A stretch of DNA of 64,000 nucleotides, taken from Nectonema munidae. Taxonomy: Eukaryota; Nematomorpha; Nectonematoida; Nectonematidae. The stretch lies in contig JAUIRK010000907.1 in the NCBI GenBank assembly GCA_030549495.1, forward strand, positions 744,001 through 808,000, given 5' to 3'. The position numbers were made by a program, and so were the translations under genes. The notes below the pieces were generated by a model. It was not told the origin of the DNA. It made no database searches and saw only the letters and a program-made list of their open reading frames with translations. Positions within the stretch are counted from its first letter, which is position 1. Each line of letters opens with the position of its first letter. Below are positions 36,329 to 46,432 of this stretch, piece by piece.

Positions 36329-38182
36329 ATGTGCAGCGAGTTTTCCAAAAACGGCAACCTCCTTCTCGATGAAATGTTTGAAGCGATGCACGCTCAAAGC
36401 CTCGAACAAATAAGGTTTGCAACGTATAGAACGGCCTGCAAGTTGTGCTTCGTCTGTCGCTACATGTACCTGAACCTGATAGACGTGCACAACGTGACGC
36501 AAAATTTTCGAGATGCAAACATCCTGGAGTACCAACACAATGCCGAAATCAGTTCTGCTGCTGTGCACTCCCTTCTCCTCCTCGTCTACAACAACTTGAA
36601 CAAGCGCTTGCCCGTGAATAACAAAATTGATGCACGCACTAACTCCAGTCTTCTTCTCGCATTCATCTTGAAAGCGTTTGATTACGAGTGCAATGACAGG
36701 ATTTCTGTTTTCGCCCTGAAGATCGCCTTCATCATTCTGTGTTATGGAAATTTCAAGGAAAAATTGACCATAATATTTTCGTATGTTTGTGATGAATCCG
36801 GGACTTTGGTGATGAAGAAGTTTTTAGACTTTTGCAGGGAGGCATCTGCACTACCGTCTATTTTATTTGAGGGAGCGTCATTTTCCTTTTCAGCCAATAG
36901 CGCTAGTTCTTGTTTCGGAGGAAATAAAAGCGTTCGATTGGATGAATTCCTAGACATTTTCCTCTCAGAACCTAGTATACCCTTTTTATTATGGCTCCGT
37001 CTAATGCACAAAGTTATGCGATCTGAAAATAATGTTCACTCAATCAAATGTGATGCATGCTTGAAGATACCAATCAAAGGTTTGCTGTATAAATGTCAGA
37101 TTTGTCCTAATTATCAAATATGTCAAAATTGTTTTTGGAGAGGCTACACATCCAAATTCCATTCCAACACGCATTCCATGAAGGAATACTCATCAAGCAA
37201 GTCGTCATTAAAATTTTTGCCTAAATCATTCAGAAAATCATTTAATACTCTGGATTTTCGTAATGCCTTCAAGTCCAGAGCATCCCATCAATCTTTAGCG
37301 AATTTGTCTTCTAGTTACGCAGATGTTAATGCGACGCATGTACCGCTGCCCGATTCTTACGATTTTAACACTTTGCCTACGCCATTTGTAGATAGAAAAA
37401 CGTACCGAGAGCCTTTGTCATGTCTGGATGAACACAACCTGATCTACAAATTCTCTAATATGCTCTCAAAAAATTTTGAATATCCGAATGTAAGAAATTT
37501 GAGCGTATCAGGATTGAAGGACAATGACATCCTATCACAAAAACAACTGATCGATCATCTAGAGAAAAAGAACCAGGAGATCTCAGCGGAAATATCAAAT
37601 ATCAAAAGTCAGCAAGCCTTTTTTTCATCACACTCTACAAATCTACTCTCTAATTTCAACGAAACCAACTCCGCTGACGAATCAACTCTCTTCACAAACA
37701 AAAGAGTGGAATTAAAGGCTCGCATAAACGAGTTGTATTCCACGCGCGAGAAAATACTCTTGCAATTGAAAGAAGTAGTCGGTATCATTAATCGTCAGAA
37801 GCTGATGCAATCAAATCCCAATTTGAGTCAAAGAAACGCGCCCTCCTCAAACATACACTCCTCTCTCTCTTCACTTACACCTCCCTACTTTTCTTCGCTT
37901 AGAGTGGGAAAAAATAGGGCATCCACCAATTCAAGGCATAAACTCCTCGAAGCTTCTTATTCTCTTAGCCAAGCCATATCTTCTTTAGTCCAGGAATTTG
38001 AAGAAATCGTGCGGAATAACGACGACCCACTCGATGACTTCCCAAATAAGCCCCATTTTCGTGCCAAGTTGCCCAATCCTGACTTCACTTCTCCTCCACT
38101 CTTTCACCAGCACTCACACAATCTTCCGTCCTTTCAACCAAGTTGTGTTCCCCCTTTTTATTCTCAGCATGACGGCAGTTAA
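36329..38182 (+). CDS. Dyb: Dystrobrevin-like protein, single exon, intact
   Basis: 617 codons without introns. Dystrobrevin is a cytoplasmic member of the dystrophin-associated complex, linking it to syntrophins and signalling at membranes. Residues 10-130 match the first EF-hand-like region (QIRFATYRTACKLCFV versus RIRLSTYRTACKLRFV). About 130-225 match the second (LDFCREASALPSILFEGASF, then SCF). A ZZ zinc finger spans 241-282, with C241, C244, C256, C259, C265, C268, H278, H282 and the typical CFWRG. Two coiled-coil helices follow (about 403-430, QLIDHLEKKNQEI; about 457-490, KRVELKARINELYSTREK), then a conserved LLEASYSLSQAISSLVQEF near 539. It is shorter than vertebrate alpha-dystrobrevin (about 740). 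The ATG is the first in frame after a stop. Vertebrate DTNA is intron-rich, so this may be a retained retrocopy; no poly-A or target-site duplication is visible. Confidence 0.93.
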   Translation: MCSEFSKNGNLLLDEMFEAMHAQSLEQIRFATYRTACKLCFVCRYMYLNLIDVHNVTQNFRDANILEYQHNAEISSAAVHSLLLLVYNNLNKRLPVNNKIDARTNSSLLLAFILKAFDYECNDRISVFALKIAFIILCYGNFKEKLTIIFSYVCDESGTLVMKKFLDFCREASALPSILFEGASFSFSANSASSCFGGNKSVRLDEFLDIFLSEPSIPFLLWLRLMHKVMRSENNVHSIKCDACLKIPIKGLLYKCQICPNYQICQNCFWRGYTSKFHSNTHSMKEYSSSKSSLKFLPKSFRKSFNTLDFRNAFKSRASHQSLANLSSSYADVNATHVPLPDSYDFNTLPTPFVDRKTYREPLSCLDEHNLIYKFSNMLSKNFEYPNVRNLSVSGLKDNDILSQKQLIDHLEKKNQEISAEISNIKSQQAFFSSHSTNLLSNFNETNSADESTLFTNKRVELKARINELYSTREKILLQLKEVVGIINRQKLMQSNPNLSQRNAPSSNIHSSLSSLTPPYFSSLRVGKNRASTNSRHKLLEASYSLSQAISSLVQEFEEIVRNNDDPLDDFPNKPHFRAKLPNPDFTSPPLFHQHSHNLPSFQPSCVPPFYSQHDGS

Positions 38183-38447
38183 GATCTCACTCATTTCTTT
38201 TATTTGTGCATTCCCAAACACATTTTCTAGTCTCTGCCCCACACATAATCTCTGTATCGCCCTTGTAAAATATTTATTTTGTCTGTACTTTAAAAACAAA
38301 TAGACGTACTTACTAAATTGAGTTGTGACTTGGCCAAATTTTTTTGCGAACAAATTTCATAACTTTTTTTCAATCAATCGAAATGATAATGACGTGAAAT
38401 TATTTTTGTCATAAAGTTTTTTACTATTTATTTTTAGATTTATTTTC

Positions 38448-38453
38448 AATAAA
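38448..38453 (+). terminator. Candidate polyadenylation signal for dystrobrevin
   Basis: AATAAA lies 266 bp after the stop codon, in an AT-rich 3' region. A plausible 3'-end signal by position only. Confidence 0.45.
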
Positions 38454-39640
38454 ATACCTCAAATTTTATAACTTAGAAGACGCATAGTCTTTTTTTGCTA
38501 TACATACTACCTTTTCTATTTCTTTAGGATCTAGGACACAACGCTTGTTGTAGTTAAAAATAGAAGAAAAATCTAAGCTCAAAAATTCTCACATCCGCTT
38601 TTCACAATTTGATTTGCAACATCCTATCTTAAATTTCATTGTTAAGCTCACATATTAAACAAACTGGCATGCGTGAGTGGAAAGGGTGATACACAACAGG
38701 TAGCAATTTGTTTTTTAAAAATATATGAGCAAATCATTAAATGTTTTACACTAGTAAATTTGAAACTAAAAAGAAATAAATTGAGCATTTATAAATGCAC
38801 TCAACCCGCAATCGCGCTAAATTTTGATTTGTCTGTCTGAGTAAATTTAAGAAAATCTACCCTTTTTATTATCATTTAATTTATTTCAAAACATATTAGT
38901 TAAATACTAGCCTATTGAAAAGCGAAACACTTGATTCAACAAAAGAAAGATATTTTTGCCTCAAGCCAGGAGAATAGACTTCAAAAATTGTGAGTATGCG
39001 TAACATTAAAAATCAATGCACGATTTTTCCGTGTCATGATGTCTCACACCACAGGCATAAAACAAGTAACACACTCACAAAAATTAAAATTCCATTCCCA
39101 CTTGTACGCCATTTTGTGTGTGGCAAAGTACACTTGACAATTTTAATTTTATATAGAGACGCTGAATTTGTGTATTTCACAGTATCAATGTCACTTTGTA
39201 GCATACATATATGCTTTGGCATGAACTGTGAAATTTATGGTGACTGTCTATGCGGCTAAACAAGAAGGGCAGGATTCAAGCGATGTCTAGAGAGAGTTAA
39301 TCATATGAATAGTCTATGTGCCGTACTTTGGTTTGACGCAATATCATTTATTGAAACCGGCTTTGATTCCCATTTTTATATGAATTTTGTAGTTCCTGAA
39401 TGATTCCTACTTTTTACGTAGTCTGTTTTTGTTTATTTTGTGCATAAACAATATTTCTAAAAAAGAATAAAATGCTTAAAAACATTTTTGAATACGATAT
39501 ATCTAGTCAGCGTACACTCGCAGTCATAAATACAAGAGTCCTGAAGTAAATGTGATGTAAATACATGTAGCTGCTAATGTAAATAGAGATTTGTGTTAAT
39601 ACTACCCTATATATTATTTCATATTGTAAGTTCTACAACA
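38454..39640. other. Gene-free stretch
   Basis: The ORFs at 38990-39259 and on the opposite strand have no recognisable features. Confidence 0.4.
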
Positions 39641-39685
39641 TTTGTAATAACATAGCGGTAGTCTTTAATTAATGCCCGGTGTTTT

Positions 39686-39845
39686 ATATACGGTAACTTT
39701 TACACTGCTGCTTAGGCTAGCCGATAATTTAGGCGAATTCTGGATTTTAGAGGTCGACTTATACCTCAGATATTAGCAAAATTCATAAAAAAAATTACTC
39801 TCATTTTGGGGATCGGCTTATCTGTAGGTCGAATTATACGGTAAA
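39686..39845. repeat. Dispersed-repeat-like 'tatacggta' segment
   Basis: ATATACGGTAAC at 39686 and ATTATACGGTAA at 39833 bracket a segment with AGGTCGACTTATACC and GGGGATCGGCTTATC, phrases typical of invertebrate MITE-like repeats. The end motifs are in the same orientation, so the class is unclear. Confidence 0.35.
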
Positions 39846-40079
39846 TAAGTTTTTTTCAACTAGAAATTTATGAATAATCTGAACTAGTCGAAATTTTAAA
39901 CATTTAATATTTAAGTAAGCTTGGCTTGAGAGCTTTCATCATAACACCCTATTAGTGCTGGGCAAAATTTGTCCGCTCAAGTGCTGGGGGACGTAAAGTG
40001 CCCCCCTCCCCTATTTTTCTCAGAGATTAATAAGTTTTTATAAATATTTTTAATGTTACATATATATTTCAACGATGCT

Positions 40080-41470
40080 GAATTCAGTGGTGATGTCCAT
40101 TTTTTATCAAAATCAATCAAACCTGTCAAAAAATTGATTTATATTTGACAGCTCATCTCAAAAAGGAACTTTTTATCTAAATAAGTATATAAAGTTTTTT
40201 ACACATGTATACCCATTTTCAAGTAAGTTGAATTCAGTGGTGATATTCATTTTTTATGAAAATCAATCAAACCTGTCAAAAAATTGATCTAAATGTGACA
40301 ACTCATCTCAAAAAAGAACTTTTTATCTAAATAAGTATATAAAGTTTTTTACACATGTATACCCATTTTCAAGTATGCTGAATTCAGTGGTGATATTCAT
40401 TTTTTATGAAAATCAATCAAACCTGTCAAAAAATTGATCTAAATGTGACAGCTCATCTCAAAAAAGAACTTTTTATCTAAATAAGTATATAAAGTTTTTT
40501 ACACATGTATACCCATTTTCAAGTAAGTTGAATTCAGTGGTGATATTCATTTTTTATGAAAATCAATCAAACCTGTCAAAAAATTGATCTAAATGTGACA
40601 GCTCATCTCAAAAAGGAACTTTTTATCTAAATAAGTATATAAAGTTTTTTACACATATATACCCATTTTCAAATATGCTGAATTCAGTGGTGATATTTAT
40701 TTTTTATGAAAATCAATCAAACCTGTCAAAAAATTGATCTAAATGTGACAGCTTATCTCAAAAAAGAAACTTTTTATCTAAATAAGTATATAAAGTTTTT
40801 TACACATGTATACCCATTTTCAAGTAAGTTGAATTCAGTGGTGATATTCATTTTTTATGAAAATCAATCAAACCTGTCAAAAAATTGATCTAAATGTGAC
40901 AGCTCATCTCAAAAAGGAACTTTTTATCTAAATAAGTATATAAAGTTTTTTACACATATATACCCATTTTCAAATATGCTGAATTCAGTGGTGATATTCA
41001 TTTTTTATGAAAATCAATTAAACCTGTCAAAAAATTGATCTAAATATGACAGCTCATCTCAAAAAGGAACTTTTTATCTAAATAAGTATATAAAGTTTTT
41101 TACACATGTATACCCATTTTCAAATATGCTGAATTCAGTGGCGATATTCATTTTTTATGAAAATCATTCAAACCTGTCAAAAAAGTGATTTACATATGAC
41201 AACTCATCTCAAAAAAGAAACTTTTTATCTAAATAATTATATAATGTTTTTTACACACATATACCCATTTTCAAGTAGGCTGTGTTTACTGGTTATATTC
41301 CTTTTTTTTTTTTATAAAAAATTAGTCAAACCTGACAAAATAATTTAAATATTACAGCCCATGTCAAAATTAAAATTTTGATTCTTTTAAAGTTTTTTAT
41401 ACATTTCAAGTATGCAGAATTTAATGGTGATATTCATTTTTTTATGAAATCAATAAAACCTGTCAAAAAA
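40080..41470. repeat. 150-bp satellite array
   Basis: GAATTCAGTGG recurs at 40080, 40230, 40380, 40530, 40680, 40831, 40981 and 41131: eight units of 150 bp (one 151), very similar to each other. Two degenerate units follow (about 41282 and 41410). Each unit contains AATCAATCAAACCTGTCAAA, then AAGTATATAAAGTTTTTTAC. Short ORFs inside repeat every 50 codons because 150 is divisible by three; they are not genes. Single diverged units occur near 46735 and 55205. Confidence 0.95.
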
Positions 41471-42499
41471 TCGATTAAACCTGTAAATCAATGTCAAATA
41501 TATAAACATAAAAATAACTTCTACTTGCAGTATTTCTCTGGTAATTATTTTCTTAATTTATTTAATAAACTAACTTGTTTAATTCACTCAAAATATTTCA
41601 TTCTACAGTAACTTATGTAACTCGATAGGACCATCTTTTCGGCTACAAATTCGTTATCGGCTCGTAGACTCTACCTCATATTATAATTTACAGTATGTAA
41701 TTTTGGTATTCATTCTATGATGATCCCTTTTTGGTAGCTCTTTTTTCATTAGAAATTTATATTCTTCAAAGTATGTTCGAAAATTTTTTTATAAGGATAA
41801 AATTACTTTTTTCCTCTCTCAAAGCATTCTGATTAAAGAATCTTCTTGGTGATCTTAGATTTTTTTATCAGTATCGTGTATTTTATTATCAAGCCTGAAT
41901 ATTTGTCAACCAATCTCATTTCAAAGGTTTTTTTCTGATGAATCATTCATGATGTTCATTGTTCAATTACAAAAAGTTGTCCACATTCTTCATCTAAAAA
42001 ATTATCTCTTTGACACAAAAGGAAAAATATGAACAAATTCAATTTAAATTAAAATTATCTTGATAGTGACTAAATTCTCACATATTGGCATCTGTGCCAT
42101 TTTTGATAAATCTGAACTATTCTAAATTTTCAGATTTCCTACCCATCTTAGCTAAATGTTAACTGTAATCCTAGATGACTTTTTTTTCACAGTCAAAATC
42201 TTTTTTGAAGCATCTAATATTATATAATTAAACCATTTCCTAGTTCATTAGAACATTGTAGATCTTCCATTTAGTCAAGATACATATTTTTTTAATTATT
42301 TGTTTTGATCACATGTTCTCTTTTCAATTAGTTTTCAACTTGGTTCCTTCTCTCATACAAATTTTCAAAAGATTTTATAATACGTTTTATTTTTTTTTAA
42401 TATTTCATACCTAAGATGATTGTAAAAGTATTATAAGCCAAAATATACAAAAAAAAAAGTATATTTTTACTATATACCTAATATGCAGCCATTTTTTGA

Positions 42500-44590
42500 A
42501 ATTTTTTTACAGAACTGTTTTTCAGGCATACATTACTAATTCAATAGCCACTTCGAGATATTTTTTAACTGTATTATCCAAAATCCAGTACAGAAATAAA
42601 ATAAGCATAGTCGATTTGGTATAAAACAGATATTTTATTTTTTTGAAATTATTTTTGAAAACAGTATCTAGAAGTAAACCGCAAATCTTATTCAAGCTTT
42701 CAGATATTTTAAAACCATAAATGCCAAACCTGAGTCCAAAAATGAAACCAGCATCTTCCATTTGGCATAAAAACACATATTTTATTTAAATTTCAAAAAT
42801 ATTTCTGCAGACATTAGACGTAAATCGAAAATTTATTGACACTTTCAGATATTTAAAACCTCTAAATGCAAAAAATGATTTCAGAAATAAAAATTATCAT
42901 GGTCGAATTGGTATAAAAACATATATTTCATGTAAAGTTAGAGAGAATATTTTGGGATATAGTTTTCAAACATAAACCGCAAATTTGATTGACACTAGCA
43001 GTAAAACCTCTAAATGCGAAAACTGTGTTCAGAAATGAAATCATCATGATATATTTGCTATAAAAATAAATTTTAGAACTAAACGCAAATTTAATTGATA
43101 CTTATATGTATTTTCAAATTCAAACTGCAAAAATTGAGTCCATAAATGAAACTATGGTTGATTTGGTATAAAAACATATATTTAATTGTAAAATTTGAAC
43201 GAATGTTTTTGGAGACAATTTTTAGAAGTAAACTGCAAATTTGATTAACACTTATATGTATTTTCACATCCTAAACCTAAAAAATGAGTCCAGAAATGAA
43301 ACCAGCATGATTGATTTGATATTAAAACATATTAAACATATATAAGCTTCAAAAAAAATATAAACTACACATGTTTCGTTAGTTCTTTTCCTTCTTATGC
43401 TGATTTCATTTTAAACATTTTTTTTTTAAATATTTTTGGATTTTCTTTTGCTTCCTCTTCTTTGTATTTTTTTTTAGAATTTAGCCGCTTTTTTTTTCTT
43501 CCTATATCCACTCATCAACTCTTCTACATCCAGATATGCTTCCTTTGCTTGAAGAATGGAATTTAACTATCAAATGATGTTTTATGACTGTGTGTATCTA
43601 ACTTGAAATTATTCTGTTTTATTTTATTTTTCATTTTGTTTACCTATGGGTTTTTTTTGAATCTATCATCCTTTCATGCTTCTTATTTCTACTCATTTAT
43701 ACTTCTTCGCTGAACGGATGAGGGATTTTTTTCCCATGTGAACACATAAACGAAAGTTTAGTTCACTTCATTTTCAAACATGAATAAAGTCTTATCTTAT
43801 CTTATATTTCAAGAAAATATTTTTGGAGACAATTTTCAGAAGTAAACCGCAAATTTGATTAATAATTATAGGTATTTCCAAATCCTAAATGTAAAAAATG
43901 AGTTCAAAAATGAAAACAGCATGATCGATTTGGTATAAAAACAAATATTTCATGTAAAATTTATAGAATATTTTTGGAGATAGCTTTTAGCGCAATTTTT
44001 GACTGATATTTTAAAACCTCTAAATGTGAAAAATGAGTTCAGAAATGAAAACAGCATGGTTGATTTGGTATAAAACATATATTTCATTGTAAAATTTGAA
44101 TGAATGTATTTGGAGACAATTTTTAGAAGTAAACCGCAAATTTAATTAACACTTATACGTATTTTCAGATCCTAAACGTAAAAAATGAGTCCAGAAATGA
44201 AACCAGCATGTCCGATTTAGTATAACACATATGTTTTTATGTAAAATGTGAAGGAATGTTTTTGGAGACAAATTTCAGAAGTAAACCGCAAATTTGATTA
44301 ACACTTATAGGTATTTTCAAATCCTAAATGTAAAAAATGAGTCAAGAAATGAAAACAACATGATCGATTTGGTATAAAACATATATTTTATGTAAAATGT
44401 GAAGGAATGTTTTGAGACAATTTTCAGAAGTAAACCGCAAATTTGATTAACACATATAGGTATTTTCATATCCTAAATGTAAAAAATGAGTTCAGAAATG
44501 AAAACAGCATGACCGATTTAGTATAAAAACATATATTTTATGTAAAATTTGAAAGTATATTTTATTAGATATATTTTTGATCAATCAAAA
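42500..44590. repeat. Second satellite array, about 130-150-bp units
   Basis: About a dozen diverged units carry GAGTCCAGAAATGAAACCAG, then GATTTGGTATAAAAACATAT, then TTTTTGGAGACAATTTT and GTAAACCGCAAATTTGATTA. Copies occur near 42765, 42905, 43040, 43160 and 43305, then after an interruption at 43805, 43935, 44065, 44220, 44370 and 44520. It is more diverged than the first array, so older. Degenerate related units occur at 48900-49150. Confidence 0.85.
43365..43803 (+). mobile_element. LINE 3' end inserted in the second satellite
   Basis: About 435 bp unlike the satellite interrupts one unit. It ends with GAATAAAG followed by (TCTTA)n, a polyadenylation signal and a short tandem tail typical of non-LTR elements, after which satellite sequence resumes (ATATTTCAAG). 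No coding remains, so it is a strongly 5'-truncated copy. ACATATAT-like sequence occurs at both junctions but is also satellite sequence, so the target-site duplication is uncertain. Confidence 0.6.
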
Positions 44591-44789
44591 TTTTGATTGA
44601 CATTTTCTAAAAAGTAGCCATGATTATTGAAAAAATTAAATATATAAAGTGTTTTGCGTTCTAAACTGTATATAATTATAAATTTTCAGGGTATTATATA
44701 ATATAGATCCTAAGTTATAACGTTAAGTACAGATAATGTCAAAATTTTGCTGAAAAATAAAAATTTTTTATTTTAATTGACAGTTTTGG

Positions 44790-44900
44790 ACATGAAGGGG
44801 TCATTCAACTACCATGAAAATGGTTTCAAAAGATGCAGCTAGCGATTTTAGGAAAAGTCACAAAATTTGAAGGGATATGATTCAGCCAATTTTCTACAAT
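44790..44900 (+). repeat. Dispersed repeat, three copies in window
   Basis: GCAGCTAGCGATTTTAGGAA, then AAGTCACAAAATTTGAAGGG, resembles 49545-49640 (CCAGCTAGCAATCGTCGGAA) and, as reverse complement, 55060-55150 (GCGATTTTAGGAAAAGCCAC). All three lie beside units of the satellite families. Confidence 0.6.
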
Positions 44901-45179
44901 TAATTTTTAGCACTAATATGGTTAAACAAAATTAAAAGTACTCTTTCACTAACAGTAGGGGTAAGGTATTGTGGCAAGCACAGTTGAAACTGAAAATTTA
45001 TTTTATATTTTCAATTATACAGAATCCAAACACCAAATCCATTAAAGCTACAAGAATAATGAATACGCAAAATAACTGTAAAATACTTTTGCAAATGTTT
45101 GGCAGTATAAATTTTTAACCGGTGTATCTAATCCAAAAAAGTTAAACGTTTAAAAAAATCAAATCTTGTAGAAAAAAAA

Positions 45180-46403
45180 CTATTTTTTACAGGAGATACT
45201 CAAAGCATCTTCAATATCACTTATCAAATCTTCAATATTTTCTAGTCCAACAGACAAACGAATCAAATCATCAGTAATGCCAAGTTTATTTCTTTCCTCA
45301 GCCGAAACAGAAGCATGCGTCATGACTGATGGAAGCTCACACAAACTCTCGAATCCGCCCAAGCTTTCAGCAATAGTGAAAATTTTGAGACTAGTTAAAA
45401 ATAGATTCGCATCGCCTTTAATGTAGAATGAAAAAACTCCAGAATGACCATTCGACTGTTCTTTCGCAAGAGAATGTTGTGGATGGGAAGGCAGCCAAGG
45501 GTGAAGAACTCTGTCAACAGCGTCTACCCTACTCTCCAAATACTTGGCAACGACTAAGCCATTTTCAAAATGGCGTTCCATTCTCAAGCTCAAGGTTTTC
45601 AATCCACGATTGCAAAGATAGCAGTCAAAGGGTGAAGGAACAGCTCCAATGCAATTCTGAAGAAACTTCAATTGTTCATACAAGCTTAGGTTATTCAAGG
45701 CCAGACAACCCATGACAACATCACTGTGTCCATTCATGTACTTGGTTAAGGAATGAACAACGATATCAGCGCCTAAATCCAAAGGTCTTTGAAAGAAGGC
45801 AGACAAGAAGGTGTTATCCACGACAACGATTGGTCGATTTTCTTTTGAATACTTTTTATCAATCAGCTTACACATTTCAGATATGTGAGTTAACTTGAGT
45901 GTAGGATTGCTAGGAGTTTCAATCCACAGTAATTTCGTGTTCTCTTGAAGTGCGTCTTCCACTGAAGTTAAGACAGAAGTGTCCGTCATGCTAATTTTAA
46001 AGTCAAACCTGTTAGCGACTTTATTCAAAAATCGATTTGTTCCGCCATAAACATCATCTCCACACAAGATATGAGAGCCTGCTTTGAAAAGACTGAGTAT
46101 GGTAGCCAGCGTGGCAGAGCCTGAAGAGAATGTTAAGGCGTACTTCGCATTCTCCAGTTTTGCTAAGCATTTTTCCAGAACACTTCTCGTTGGATTGCCG
46201 CTCCTAGAATATTCAAAAATTTTGGGATTAGCTGGAGAAGTTTGTTTAAAAGTTGTAGTCAGGGAAATTGGCGGAATAATGTCTAGCGTATTCCAATTCT
46301 CTGGTTCTTGGCCGGCATGCAAAGCGTCAGTCGAAAAGTGAGCAAAATGTTTCTTCTTTGTTTCAAGGGTTAAGGTACTGAAATTGAATTCACAATCTGA
46401 CAT
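45180..46403 (-). CDS. CTH: Cystathionine gamma-lyase
   Basis: 407 residues, single coding exon, close to human CTH (405). This cytosolic PLP enzyme splits cystathionine to cysteine, 2-oxobutyrate and ammonia in transsulfuration, and can make H2S. The Cys/Met-metabolism PLP fold is complete. EYSRSGNPTR (E64, Y65, R67) binds cofactor phosphate. SLTKYMNGHSDVV holds the PLP lysine K221. CYLCNRGLKTL and AESLGGFESL follow, the latter with the Glu that favours gamma-lyase activity, then MTHAS and IRLSVGLE. The start is the ATG at 46403; extending to 46421 would need a TTG start. Identity to human CTH by eye is high throughout, supporting gamma-lyase over cystathionine gamma-synthase or methionine gamma-lyase. 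Satellite lies downstream. Nothing suggests decay. Confidence 0.95.
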   Translation of the reverse strand: MSDCEFNFSTLTLETKKKHFAHFSTDALHAGQEPENWNTLDIIPPISLTTTFKQTSPANPKIFEYSRSGNPTRSVLEKCLAKLENAKYALTFSSGSATLATILSLFKAGSHILCGDDVYGGTNRFLNKVANRFDFKISMTDTSVLTSVEDALQENTKLLWIETPSNPTLKLTHISEMCKLIDKKYSKENRPIVVVDNTFLSAFFQRPLDLGADIVVHSLTKYMNGHSDVVMGCLALNNLSLYEQLKFLQNCIGAVPSPFDCYLCNRGLKTLSLRMERHFENGLVVAKYLESRVDAVDRVLHPWLPSHPQHSLAKEQSNGHSGVFSFYIKGDANLFLTSLKIFTIAESLGGFESLCELPSVMTHASVSAEERNKLGITDDLIRLSVGLENIEDLISDIEDALSISCKK

Positions 46404-46432
46404 TATAGGAAATACAACCAAAAGTGCAATTT
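46404..46432 (-). other. Likely 5' UTR exon start of CTH (splice acceptor)
   Basis: Directly upstream of the ATG the minus strand reads TTTTTCTTTTTTTAG, a strong polypyrimidine tract plus AG, and then 29 bases to the ATG. This suggests a 5' UTR intron whose upstream exon was not located. Confidence 0.45.

Noticed and set aside
36224-37011. Minus-strand ORFs of 89-114 codons within and before dystrobrevin
   Set aside because: Antisense shadows of a clear coding gene, without domains.
40706-41611. Several 60-77-codon ORFs in the 150-bp satellite
   Set aside because: They repeat every 50 codons because the unit is 150 bp, and each ends at the same repeated stops; no protein signal.
40080-44590. 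CRISPR-like array
   Set aside because: Units are contiguous 150-bp satellite without repeat-spacer structure, in a eukaryotic genome.
46404-46421. Six-residue N-terminal extension of CTH
   Set aside because: It begins with TTG, not ATG, and lies at a likely splice acceptor; the ATG at 46403 gives the family length.
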